Under the pieces are notes generated by a model that was not told the origin of the DNA, searched no databases, and saw nothing but the letters and a program-made list of their open reading frames with translations. DNA of 17,806 nucleotides from Coemansia sp. RSA 1804 (taxonomy: Eukaryota > Kickxellomycota > Kickxellomycetes > Kickxellales > Kickxellaceae): the NCBI GenBank assembly GCA_027578815.1, contig JANBTH010000417.1, forward strand, positions 1 to 17,806, given 5' to 3'. Within the stretch, counting starts at the first letter, position 1, and every line of letters starts with the position of its first letter. The translations under genes and the position numbers were made by a program. Of this stretch, positions 7,829 through 15,780 are shown one piece after another.

Positions 7829-9688
7829 ATGAATTCATACAAAGTAGCCTCTACATTTGAGGACAGGGGGATTCGCCCGCCCCCGGAGGATTCGGTTACT
7901 GTGGGCGAGGCCGACCTGACCTTTATTCACTTGCGCAACGGAGACGATCCCGGGCTTCTTCACTACGTGCGTAGCGGAGGAATCGCCTTCCCGCACATAA
8001 TGATTCCCGAGACGCTGCAGCTACGCGGTGCAGCAACAAAAACAACAGCAACAACAACAGCTGCAGACACAGACACAGACACAGATGCAGTTGAAAACGG
8101 CACTGTTAGTACAAAGCCCATTCTGCGCACAAACGCGGAGGTAGGGTCTGTTCTGGAAACGGTGTTTTCGCATGCGCTGTGGCTGTGGAATTCAAAGCAA
8201 CACACTGCCGAGCTTGTACAGGCCATGCAGACGCGCACCCTGCGGCTTGCTGAAAGCTGGCTTCCATCACCGGTGGCGGCTGTTGTATTCGGCGACGTGG
8301 CCGGGACACTTGCAGCTGCAACCGCCGAGCGACTGCAGGCGGAGGAGGCGAATGAGGAAAAGGCAATGCTGGCGAAGACGGAGGGACCCATTGCTTGTGT
8401 CGCTTGGCACCCTCACCGGTCGCTTGTTGCCATTGCGCACCGTGCAACGGACACTGTCTTTCTGTATGACTTGGCTATTAACACGTGGTGCCCTAATGTT
8501 CTGCAGAACGTCTATATGCAGAGTATTACATCGATGGCGTGGCAGCCGAACTGCGGGTACACGCTGGCTGTCGGGTGCACGGCTGGAGTATGTCTGTGGA
8601 GCATCATGCCTCCCGCTTCTAGCAGTAGTAGATCCGTGGCAGCGGCGGATGGCCAGAAGAAGGCGCCCAGCATGGGCGGAGGCCAGTTTTCGGCGTGGAT
8701 GACGCTGCTCTCGTACCCAAAGCTAGCTGCCAACGGCGTTCCTGCGCAATTACCACTTGAAAAGAAGGTAGCATTCCGTCGGACGTCCTCCAGCGTGTCT
8801 TCGCTTGCCTTCAGCCCGAGCGGCCAATGGCTTGTGACGGGACACCAGACGCACGGACACCTGACAGTGTGGGATGTTGCGCTAGGCACTGCAACACCGC
8901 TGAGGAGATCGGGAAGCAGCAGCCGTGCAGCGACACTTCGGGTAGGAATCAGTCCCGATGGGCGGTACCTTGTGTCTGTGCATGCGAATGGGCATCTTCG
9001 GCTCTGGGAGACCGAGACATGGGGCTCACGCCTGTGGTCCGATATGCAGGGCATCGTTACGCAGTTTGCCTGGGCGCCGGACTCCCGGTCCCTCTTCTTT
9101 GCGGTTGCCAGAAGCCCTGACATCTACGCCCTCGCGCTGCATAGTGCGCCGCCATCGGCTATTGACGCCGAGATTTCTATTGTGACGTCGTTTGAGCCCC
9201 ACGCAACTGCTGTCTCCGGCGGAACCGACGATGATGCTGATGGCGCTGAGCGCATTCGTGTTGGCGGAGCAATAAAGTCGCTTGCTCTTGATCCGACCGG
9301 CCAGCGTCTCGTGGTTGGCTTTGACGACGATTCTGCATCGTCCGACATTTCGCTGCTTGCCGTCTACTTGGTCAACTCCGACGCGCTGTTCCGCGCGGGC
9401 GGCGACTCGAGTGCGCTGATGCCGCTGGGATACATCCGAGGGCCAGACTGGGGCGAGCAGCAGCGGGACCAGAAGAAGCAGTCTTCTGGAAACGGCGGCG
9501 GTGGCACGATCCCAAGGAATGCAAAGCTCGCAAAGAAGCGTGTAAGGCTGGGACCGCCCATTCCCTCGTGGTTTGGGTTTGCCCCCAACTTTGCCCACGG
9601 CGCACTGCTGACTGTTGCCTGGGCGAACGGCAAGATCTCCTTTGTTCCGATGCTGTTCAGAACAAGTAACAATGCCGCCTCCCGCTGA
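7829..9688 (+). CDS. AAAS: Nucleoporin ALADIN (WD-repeat protein)
   Basis: This 619-residue protein starts at the first ATG at 7829 (context AAAAGATGA). It matches the ALADIN family along its length. The N-terminal part (1-180) holds a Thr/Ala/Asp low-complexity insert at 69-86. WD blades include IACVAWHPH (188-196), ITSMAWQPN (233-241), VSSLAFSPSG..LTVWDV (323-350), a blade ending in LRLWETETW (390-398), VTQFAWAPDSRSLFF (410-424) and IKSLALDPTGQRL (482-494). The C terminus PSWFGFAPNF..GALLTVAWANGKISFVP resembles the family's conserved ending. Human ALADIN is 546 residues, and the excess lies in linkers such as 261-318 and 540-570. In known systems ALADIN sits at the nuclear pore, anchored through NDC1, and is also linked to spindle function. 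Single exon, divergent from the chitinase. Confidence in the family is high. Confidence 0.92.
   Translation: MNSYKVASTFEDRGIRPPPEDSVTVGEADLTFIHLRNGDDPGLLHYVRSGGIAFPHIMIPETLQLRGAATKTTATTTAADTDTDTDAVENGTVSTKPILRTNAEVGSVLETVFSHALWLWNSKQHTAELVQAMQTRTLRLAESWLPSPVAAVVFGDVAGTLAAATAERLQAEEANEEKAMLAKTEGPIACVAWHPHRSLVAIAHRATDTVFLYDLAINTWCPNVLQNVYMQSITSMAWQPNCGYTLAVGCTAGVCLWSIMPPASSSSRSVAAADGQKKAPSMGGGQFSAWMTLLSYPKLAANGVPAQLPLEKKVAFRRTSSSVSSLAFSPSGQWLVTGHQTHGHLTVWDVALGTATPLRRSGSSSRAATLRVGISPDGRYLVSVHANGHLRLWETETWGSRLWSDMQGIVTQFAWAPDSRSLFFAVARSPDIYALALHSAPPSAIDAEISIVTSFEPHATAVSGGTDDDADGAERIRVGGAIKSLALDPTGQRLVVGFDDDSASSDISLLAVYLVNSDALFRAGGDSSALMPLGYIRGPDWGEQQRDQKKQSSGNGGGGTIPRNAKLAKKRVRLGPPIPSWFGFAPNFAHGALLTVAWANGKISFVPMLFRTSNNAASR
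8033..8086 (+). repeat. ACA/GCA/GAC codon repeat in ALADIN
   Basis: A simple-sequence stretch rich in ACA codons passes into a GAC-ACA alternation and codes Thr/Ala then Asp-Thr pairs (residues 69-86). It lies in the N-terminal region before the first clear WD blade and is probably a length-variable insert. Confidence 0.8.
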
Positions 9689-9752
9689 TTATATTATAAG
9701 ACATCTTTTGTTGTAAGCCATTTCGTATTTCCTTCCTTTTTGTCATTACGGA

Positions 9753-9774
9753 TTATTCAGCTCCGCTGAATAAA
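9753..9774 (+). terminator. Perfect hairpin overlapping the ALADIN AATAAA poly(A) signal
   Basis: TTATTCAGC at 9753-9761 pairs perfectly with GCTGAATAA at 9765-9773 across a three-base TCC loop. The AATAAA hexamer occupies 9769-9774, so all but its last base is in the 3' arm. The ALADIN stop ends at 9688, so the hexamer lies 80 bases downstream, a normal 3' UTR distance. Confidence 0.6.
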
Positions 9775-10070
9775 GAGATGTGGTAAAACTGTGCTAGGCG
9801 GAGGAGCAAATGTGGCGAGTGCAGCTTAATTAATACCACACTAATGCAATGTCAATAGCATAATGTTGATTTCAATTCCACACTGGTAATGTTCTAGACC
9901 TCATTGTGGAAGAAGGGATGTGTCTCTAATGCAGCGATCGCGACTGGCTGAAACGAGGCAGATTGTTTACTAGATATAGATCCAGAATGGTAAATGTGAC
10001 GACGATATGGCGAAGGCAAGTGTTTTGAGATAATTGTTGTGCAACTAAGCTCATTTTCTAACCGAGGAGA

Positions 10071-10221
10071 GTATGTTAACATATCGATCGAGGACGGCAT
10101 TCTGTCTTCTTTCTCTTCACATTATATTTTGCAACATAAAAGCACACTACACACTGTTTCTCACTTTCCAATAGCCCTTTATTTAAGCCTAGAAATACCA
10201 ACACCATTACCTTTTTTGCAG
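10071..10221 (+). other. Candidate intron in the malic enzyme 5' leader
   Basis: The segment starts with GTATGT, a good fungal donor, and ends with CTTTTTTGCAG, a strong acceptor, eight bases before the ATG at 10230. The preceding sequence has no long frame joining in-frame to the ATG, so if real it is a leader intron. A clear branch point was not found. Confidence 0.35.
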
Positions 10222-10229
10222 CTACCACC

Positions 10230-12110
10230 ATGTTTGAATCTGAAGAGTTTCAGCTGAGTTTTAACGAGAGGTCTCGTCGGAGCTCGACGGATGGATCATC
10301 GCGCAAGAACTCGATAGAGGGATCGCGCAGGAACTCAATGGAGCTGGTAGGCACAAAGGCAGGCACCGCGATGCCAGCAGAGATGCGGCAGGCGCTGAAC
10401 CTAAAGGGACTTGTGCCAGCAAGCATCGAGAACTTTGCAAAGCAGGAGCTGCGCGCCTACGAGCAGCTAATGACAAAGTCAACCGATCTCGAGAAATACG
10501 AGTTTCTGGCAGTCCTGCGCAGCACCCACGTCAACCTGTTCTTCCGTCTGGTCATCCGCCATTTCCGGGAAATTGCGCCGATCATATACACGCCAACCGT
10601 GGGCGAGGCATGTCTGAATTACTCGCACATATACCCGTTTCTCTATCCGTTCAGAACATCGGTCGGGCTCTTCATCACTCTTGAGGACGCCGACGACATT
10701 GACACCGTCATTGAAAACTACTGCTTCTCGATGCTTGATATCGTCCACCCCGAGATCACGGTGATCACCGACGGGTCGCGGATCCTGGGACTGGGTGATC
10801 TGGGCGTCAACGGTATGGGCATTCCAATCGGAAAGCTGCAGCTCTACGTGGCAGCGGCGGGGCTCAACCCAAAGCGCACTCTACCCATAGTGCTGGATTT
10901 TGGTACAAACAGCCAGCGCTACCTCAACGACCCGCTGTATCTGGGCACCCGCCAAGAACGTCCCGACGAAACCACATTCTACGAGGCCACCGACAAAATC
11001 ATCACTGCACTGCATCGGGCGTTTCCTGAAATGCTGATCCAGTTTGAGGACTTTAGCACAGACCATGCGTTTGGTTTGCTTGACAGATGGCGCAAGGATA
11101 TCCTGTGCTTCAACGACGATATCCAGGGCACCGGGTGTGTGATCCTTGGCGGCTTTATCTCGGCAGTCGAAGAGGCCGGTATCCCGGCACAAGACCACCG
11201 TATTCTGTTTGCGGGTGCAGGTTCGGCTGCCATTGGCGTGGCCAAACAGCTCCTCCAGTACCTTGTGATTGAGCACGAGATTCCCGAAGAGAAGGCAAGG
11301 GCAATGTTCTGGTTTGTCGATTCGCATGGAATGATCACAGCAAACCGCGGTGACAAAAAGCTGGCGGAGCACAAGGTCCGCTTTGCACGGCACGACAATG
11401 ACACCACGCAGTGCAAGGACCTGGCCGAAACCATCGAATACGTGAAACCGACTGCGTTGATCGGATTATCAACTATTCACAAGTCCTTCAACGAGCAGAT
11501 CCTGACGCGCATGAGCCAGCTCAACGCCCAGAACTGGCCGATCATATTCCCGCTGTCAAATCCCGAGACAAAGGCCGAGTGCTCGTTTGAAGAGGCCATG
11601 CGCTGTACCGACAACCGTGTACTGTTTGCTTCAGGAACCGCATTCCCCGAGTACACGATTCCCGAGACCAGCGAGGTCTGCATTCCGGGCCAAGGCAACA
11701 ACATGTACGTTTTCCCGCCAATTGGTCTGGGCGCAGTGCTCTGCAAACCCGCACGCATAACTGACACGATGTTCTACGCAGTATCCAAGGCGCTTGCAAA
11801 CTCGCTCAGCAGCGACGAGAGGGCGCGAGGCGAGCTGTATCCGCGCATCGAGCGCATCCGCCAAGTGTCTGCCCGCCTTGCCGGTGCTCTCATTGTGCAG
11901 GCCGTGCGCGAGGGGCTTGTAGAAGACAAGCATTGGCTGGACATCGTTCGAGGCAGCATGCCTGAGGTTGTCGAGGGAGAAGGCAAACCTGACGGCCGGG
12001 TGTCCCGTCGCGTTATTGGCGAGGTGAAGACACTTATGTGGTCGCCTCCAAGCAGCGTGGAGCAGTACATTGTTGAGGCGATGACGGCCATTGATCCGGA
12101 GGATGTGTGA
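10230..12110 (+). CDS. Malic enzyme, probably NADP-preferring, cytosolic
   Basis: This 626-residue enzyme oxidatively decarboxylates malate to pyruvate and CO2 with reduction of NAD(P). The start has a near-ideal CCACCATG context. Seen: IIYTPTVGEAC (118-128, catalytic Tyr120), TDGSRILGLGDLGVNGMGIPIGK (180-202, Arg184 and catalytic Lys202), metal ligands Glu273, Asp274 and Asp297 (QFEDF, FNDDIQGT), dinucleotide fold GAGSAAIGVA (329-338), PLSNP (441-445) and GQGNN (487-491). The coenzyme loop reads VDSHG, and Lys382 sits three residues before Phe385. By alignment this lysine falls at the position of Lys362 in NADP-dependent animal enzymes, where NAD enzymes have Gln. NADP preference is therefore inferred, with dual use possible. 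No mitochondrial presequence is visible: the first 40 residues are Ser/Arg-rich with three R-R/K-x-S motifs. A supply of NADPH, for example for lipid synthesis, would be a typical role. Confidence 0.95.
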   Translation: MFESEEFQLSFNERSRRSSTDGSSRKNSIEGSRRNSMELVGTKAGTAMPAEMRQALNLKGLVPASIENFAKQELRAYEQLMTKSTDLEKYEFLAVLRSTHVNLFFRLVIRHFREIAPIIYTPTVGEACLNYSHIYPFLYPFRTSVGLFITLEDADDIDTVIENYCFSMLDIVHPEITVITDGSRILGLGDLGVNGMGIPIGKLQLYVAAAGLNPKRTLPIVLDFGTNSQRYLNDPLYLGTRQERPDETTFYEATDKIITALHRAFPEMLIQFEDFSTDHAFGLLDRWRKDILCFNDDIQGTGCVILGGFISAVEEAGIPAQDHRILFAGAGSAAIGVAKQLLQYLVIEHEIPEEKARAMFWFVDSHGMITANRGDKKLAEHKVRFARHDNDTTQCKDLAETIEYVKPTALIGLSTIHKSFNEQILTRMSQLNAQNWPIIFPLSNPETKAECSFEEAMRCTDNRVLFASGTAFPEYTIPETSEVCIPGQGNNMYVFPPIGLGAVLCKPARITDTMFYAVSKALANSLSSDERARGELYPRIERIRQVSARLAGALIVQAVREGLVEDKHWLDIVRGSMPEVVEGEGKPDGRVSRRVIGEVKTLMWSPPSSVEQYIVEAMTAIDPEDV

Positions 12111-12404
12111 GATTGACTGACAGACTTTATTGCTTTTATATTGAAATGTGCAAACAGGTCAAGATGACAAATAAGAAACCAACATCACGTGCAAACATCG
12201 TATAAGCGTCCACTGTCTGCATATTAGCAGCTAACAAGCAAAACACTAAAGTGCCAGCACCAAGCTACAGAGTTGCCGCCACCAATGCCCAAGAGGTGCA
12301 ACAACATACGCTTATGATTAGATCTTATATTCTATTATTTTCCTACTACTGTACTTTGGGATACACTGGCAACTAGGCCAAACTGAAAAGCTTGAAACTG
12401 GGAA
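12111..12404. other. Spacer: malic enzyme 3' flank and RPAP1 promoter
   Basis: Just under 300 AT-rich bases lie between two plus-strand genes. An AATAAG near 12170 is a weak poly(A)-signal candidate. A TGA in frame with RPAP1 lies at 12393-12395, which fixes the RPAP1 start at or after 12405 unless there is a leader intron. Nothing else was recognised. Confidence 0.55.
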
Positions 12405-14519
12405 ATGTCCTCTGAGAAGCAACGTGTACGAAATATTGACTATGGCGCTGAGAATGAGGATCTTGAGAGAATGCAGCGGGAGTTTCTGAGCGGAGATGCC
12501 AAACCTGCAGCAAAAGTTGTGCGCAGCAAGAACAAGCCGCCACCCACCGTTGCCGGTGTTGGCGCCAGTGCAGATTCAGCAGAGATCAGACCGAATAAAG
12601 ACAAAGGACCGCGCGATGGCGCTACTAGTTCGTCCTCCTCTGGTGGTCAGGTTATAGACTCAAAGCAGAAGGGCTCTGATGTGCTTGGTTTTGCCAAAAG
12701 TATGGCACTGGCAATCAAGGAGTTTGAAGTAAAAGAACGTGGTGGTAATGATGATACTGGTGGCGGCGAAACCCGACCGTCTGACACAACTGAACAAAAG
12801 TTTTCCAGTGTCCATAATAGTGGCATTGATTATGATGCGCCAGGTGGTTCGCAGCAGGGTCCGAAAAAGCTGTCGCTCTTTGCTCAGCGGCGCCTAGCAA
12901 TGCAACGCAAACATGCTCCAGACGGATCAAAGGCCACTACTGCTACTACTGCTACTGCCACCAGTGCATTGGTAGATTCAAAAGTATCTAGCAGTAGGGA
13001 CAACCGTGGAGCTGCTACGTTTCTGCCCAAGCTTATGGCGCCCGTGCCAGAGCATACGGATGTTGGACCGGTGCGCGCACCGGAGATAAAGCCAAGGGAA
13101 TCCGGGTTTCCGCATATCCCAGTTGATTATATGACTACCACAGCAACAGGTTCTGCCGAATCTGTGCAGCAGGACCATCCTGTAGATGTCAGGAGCCCCG
13201 AGTACTGGAAACAGATCCGTGAACAGGCTTCGCTGGAGAACAGGGATCGTATTGGCGCCATGTCAGACGCCGAGATCCGGGAAGCACAAAGCGATATCCG
13301 TTCGATGCTCTCGAACGATGCCGTAGAGCGGCTATTGCGGCGGAAGCAAAAGAGCGATGATGGGAGCAGCAAAGAGAGAGTATCGGGACAAACGAAGAGG
13401 GTCCAGTTTGCCGAATCGGTGCAGGTGGCTGCCGCTGCTGATGCGGTCGATGGAGGCAATAGCAGCGGTGAAGAGTATGAAGAGGATTCGTCGGAAGCGC
13501 CACCACCACCACCGCCGCCGCCGCCTGCTGAATGGGTAGGCGAGGGGATGGCGGTCGATGTCGACAACAACAGCATTGGTACAGACAGCGAATTCTATTC
13601 CCATATGAAACGCAGGTATTTTCCAAACGATGTTGTCGAAGAGGCGAAGCTGGCATGGATCCTGGGGCACAAGCAGTCAAGGTCGCCTATGGAGAAGGCG
13701 ATATCCGCAGGCAGGAAGAAGGAGGCATCGGCAGCGGCAGCGGCAGCAGCAGCGTCTGGCACTGAGGATGTGGAGCTTCTGAGCAAGCCGATCTCGCATG
13801 TGAGGTTTGGGTTCGATGGACAGACAATAAGCGAGGAGGCCTCGGGCGAGATCCCCACCACCGCCGCACTTCACCACCACGGCGACGACCCAGACAAGCC
13901 AGGCTACACGATTCCCGAGCTGCTCCACTTGTCGCGCAGCACGGTCCCCATGCAGAGGGCGGTTGCGCTGGACACGCTTGGAAACATCTTCCACAAGATC
14001 AATGTTGGCGCATGGGATATAGCGCAGTCGGTGGAGACGTATCTGTGTCTGCTGGACTGGGAGGCCGAGCTCTACTTGTCGGGCGGAATATGCGACGCAA
14101 ACGCAACTGGACGTGTGGCGGCAACGGTTGCGCTGTGGACATGGGTGGTGGAGATGGCAAAGTACAAGACGCTTGTGCGGCTGGCGAACGGCGGGCAGAT
14201 GGAGATTGACGCAGATGTTGCGAGGGTGCCGGGAGCCGAGATCCACGGCATGCTTCCGCAGCCGGCGCCTGTGGCAAAGGGCAAGCTTGTGGAGAGGACA
14301 TTCAAGGCGCTTGACAGCATGCTTACCGCCAAGTTTATGGACGATGTGTGTGAGGCCGTAAGCCTTTCATTGCTGCCTGAGCGCCAGCTGGCCATGCTTT
14401 CAGCGTGTGTCAAGCAGCTGCAGAGCGTGTCGGAGGATCTGGCAAAACGTGTCGCTGCCCATGGCAGGCTGCTTGTGCTTCTCGAAAACAAATTTCCCTA
14501 TCTGATGAACAAGCGCTGA
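12405..14519 (+). CDS. RPAP1: RNA polymerase II-associated protein 1 (RPAP1/Rba50 family)
   Basis: A 704-residue single-exon protein. Family members associate with RNA polymerase II and are linked to its assembly and nuclear delivery. The RPAP1 N-terminal motif is at about 263-315: SPEYWKQIREQASLENRDRI then MSDAEI, leading to a Leu/Arg-rich helix. The RPAP1 C-terminal motif begins at VRFGFDG (466-472) and continues with ALHHHGDDPDKPGYTIPELL (488-507) and HLSRSTVPMQRAVALDTLGNIF, the most conserved stretch of the family. Another motif, FPNDVVEEAKLAWI (406-419), is also family-like. The linkers are low complexity: poly-Pro 366-374, poly-Ala 443-450 and Thr-rich 177-187. Metazoan RPAP1 is about twice this length and yeast Rba50 is shorter, so the size is intermediate. 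The ATG is preceded by an in-frame TGA nine bases upstream. The last 100 residues are helical and unassigned. Confidence 0.92.
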   Translation: MSSEKQRVRNIDYGAENEDLERMQREFLSGDAKPAAKVVRSKNKPPPTVAGVGASADSAEIRPNKDKGPRDGATSSSSSGGQVIDSKQKGSDVLGFAKSMALAIKEFEVKERGGNDDTGGGETRPSDTTEQKFSSVHNSGIDYDAPGGSQQGPKKLSLFAQRRLAMQRKHAPDGSKATTATTATATSALVDSKVSSSRDNRGAATFLPKLMAPVPEHTDVGPVRAPEIKPRESGFPHIPVDYMTTTATGSAESVQQDHPVDVRSPEYWKQIREQASLENRDRIGAMSDAEIREAQSDIRSMLSNDAVERLLRRKQKSDDGSSKERVSGQTKRVQFAESVQVAAAADAVDGGNSSGEEYEEDSSEAPPPPPPPPPAEWVGEGMAVDVDNNSIGTDSEFYSHMKRRYFPNDVVEEAKLAWILGHKQSRSPMEKAISAGRKKEASAAAAAAAASGTEDVELLSKPISHVRFGFDGQTISEEASGEIPTTAALHHHGDDPDKPGYTIPELLHLSRSTVPMQRAVALDTLGNIFHKINVGAWDIAQSVETYLCLLDWEAELYLSGGICDANATGRVAATVALWTWVVEMAKYKTLVRLANGGQMEIDADVARVPGAEIHGMLPQPAPVAKGKLVERTFKALDSMLTAKFMDDVCEAVSLSLLPERQLAMLSACVKQLQSVSEDLAKRVAAHGRLLVLLENKFPYLMNKR
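13500..13526 (+). repeat. CCN repeat coding nine Pro in RPAP1
   Basis: Nine consecutive proline codons (CCA then CCG) code residues 366-374 between an acidic stretch and a Trp-containing segment. It sits in the linker between the two conserved RPAP1 motifs and may act as a spacer or bind SH3/WW-type partners, which is inference. Confidence 0.85.
13731..13754 (+). repeat. GCN repeat coding eight Ala in RPAP1
   Basis: Eight GCA/GCG codons in a row (residues 443-450) follow a Lys-rich, phosphorylatable-looking RSP segment, upstream of the conserved C-terminal motif. Probably a slippage-prone linker. Confidence 0.85.
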
Positions 14520-14698
14520 GGTTTCAGGGGAGTTGTTTTCCCTAGGTGGTATGTTGAAAAAATGCATTTGTGCGGCGTGTTGCGCGTTGTTTAGATATCA
14601 TGTACGGTCTAGCTATTTTCTTTCTTTCGAAAACTAAAGTGCTGCCAAGAAAAAAAAAAGAGTCGTAGAAGAGAATTGGGCAATGGGGGCATCCTCTT

Positions 14699-15411
14699 CT
14701 AGTAGTTGGAGGCCTGGCGGTCGTAGTTTGCGCCACCAGCCTTCTTCAGCTGAAGCAAAATGTCATTTGCGTTGATGTCGCTGGTATCGTCAGCAGGAAC
14801 CTCGATTGAAAAGTTGTCGATGACTTTCTTCAGCTCGCCCTTTTGCACGCCAAGCTTTGCGCGACGCATGATCTTTGTGTTTGGGCCGCACCACGAAATC
14901 AGCACGAACTTTATTCTCTGCGACAGATCGTCGTTGGCCATCGGTACGCGGATGTATCCGAACGCGGGGGCGTCGTCTCGTAGCTTCGTTTTCAGCTCCT
15001 CGATGTCGCCGTTGCCCTTGGCTACCACCTGCAGCTCGTCCGCCCGGGTCGACTCGTCGAACTCGAGAAGCATCCACATTGTCTCACTTTTGTCTATTTT
15101 GCCGCCGATGTGCGCAACAAGTTGAAGCAGTGGAAGCATGCCTGCCCAGTCAGTAAAACGTAAACAGAGGAGAGACGCGCATTTCATACGCCTGGTCTTT
15201 TTGCTAAACAGTACTTACCATCGCGGACATCGTCGTACGCTTGTTGAATCTCGGGGTTCTAATTGTAAAGAAGGGCAAAAGGGGCTGTTTTCATTCTAGT
15301 TTAGCGTCAAGAGCGTAGTAACACACGGTCTGCTGGGAATGCACATTAGGCTGACTTTCAAACGAGGACAGGATCGCAATGCACTCGCCTACTTACATCG
15401 CAGAGGCCCAT
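14699..15411 (-). CDS. Coactosin (ADF-H family actin-binding protein), three exons
   Basis: The exons on the minus strand are 15397-15411, 15219-15258 and 14699-15093, giving 450 coding bases and 149 residues, normal for coactosin. Exon 1 codes MGLCD, exon 2 NPEIQQAYDDVRD, and exon 3 begins DKSETMWMLLEF after a split Asp codon. The junction restores the family pattern AY-x-DVR-x-DKS-x-x-x-W. Exon 3 shows the family hallmarks: FGYIRV at 63-68, KFVLISWCGP at 80-89, IMRRAKLGVQKGELKKVI at 93-110 and the ending LKKAGGANYD. Coactosin binds F-actin and in known systems counters capping. The cysteine-bearing start and AG choice are inferred from splice sites and conservation. Its stop faces that of RPAP1, 179 bases away. 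A strong pyrimidine-rich tract on this strand (about 15425-15540) lies just upstream of the start and probably belongs to the promoter or leader. Confidence 0.88.
15094..15218 (-). other. Coactosin intron 2 (125 nt), phase 1
   Basis: Donor GTAAGT (plus-strand ACTTAC at 15213-15218) and acceptor ATAG ending at 15094. A CTGAC branch-like site has its A at 15150. A closer AG at 15142-15143 lies only about 8 bases past that A, too near for normal use. No other AG occurs before the ATAG. Confidence 0.75.
15259..15396 (-). other. Coactosin intron 1 (138 nt), phase 0
   Basis: Donor GTAAGT directly follows the GAT codon of exon 1, and the acceptor TTTACAATTAG directly precedes the AAC codon of exon 2. 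A CTAAAC branch-like element lies upstream of the acceptor. Removing it gives an in-frame N terminus of normal coactosin length. Confidence 0.75.
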
Positions 15412-15780
15412 TTCGACGAGTACACTTTATTCTTAGAAGAAAAGTATCAAAAGAGGGAGGGGGATAAGAAAAGAGAGCTAAAGTGGAGGTTACAAGAAGA
15501 AAAGAGAGAAAGGCTTGGGAGTCAAAGAAAAACAAGGAGGATCTCCAGTGTGCTCATCCATTCTAGCAAAGTGTTTTCTTCTTGGGTCGTATGAGACCGT
15601 GGAGCTTGCACTTGAGGGCGGCCATGGTGTACCATTGCAGCACACACACCTAAAAGACTGTTAGCTACTGTTTCAGACCAGTCGGTCCCTCGACGCTTTC
15701 TGTACACATGAAGATTTATTATTATTTGCTTGACTATTCTGACTTGCAGATAAAAAGGAAGGCACAGACGCACCAAAAGG
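15412..15780. other. Spacer: coactosin upstream region and NTMT 3' flank
   Basis: About 370 bases lie between two minus-strand genes. The part near coactosin is purine-rich on the plus strand, so pyrimidine-rich on the sense strand. A 20-codon reading frame with a strong ACCATGGCC start context lies at 15563-15625 (-), behind an acceptor-like site. It is not supported as a gene. The NTMT poly(A) signal lies near the right end. Confidence 0.55.
15715..15720 (-). terminator. Poly(A) signal AATAAA for the N-terminal methyltransferase
   Basis: Plus-strand TTTATT within an ATT-rich stretch gives AATAAA on the minus strand, about 60 bases past the NTMT stop at 15781. Assignment by motif and distance. 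Confidence 0.5.

Larger units (their letters stand above)
9689..10229. other. Spacer: ALADIN 3' flank and malic enzyme 5' region
   Basis: About 540 AT-rich bases lie between two plus-strand genes. The left part carries a perfect hairpin overlapping AATAAA. The right part carries a possible 5' leader intron ending just before the malic enzyme start. No ORF here has gene-like composition. Confidence 0.6.

Noticed and set aside
8512..9123. Minus-strand ORF opposite ALADIN
   Set aside because: It lies fully within the WD-repeat coding sequence, whose motifs are clear on the plus strand, and has no recognisable motif of its own.
13677..14246. Minus-strand ORF (189 codons) opposite RPAP1
   Set aside because: It is antisense to the most conserved RPAP1 segment and is Arg/Cys/His-rich in the manner of shadow frames.
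15094..15187. Coactosin starting at an ATG upstream in the third-exon frame
   Set aside because: That frame reads through intron 2 and lacks the conserved AYDDVRD start, which two upstream exons with good splice sites supply.
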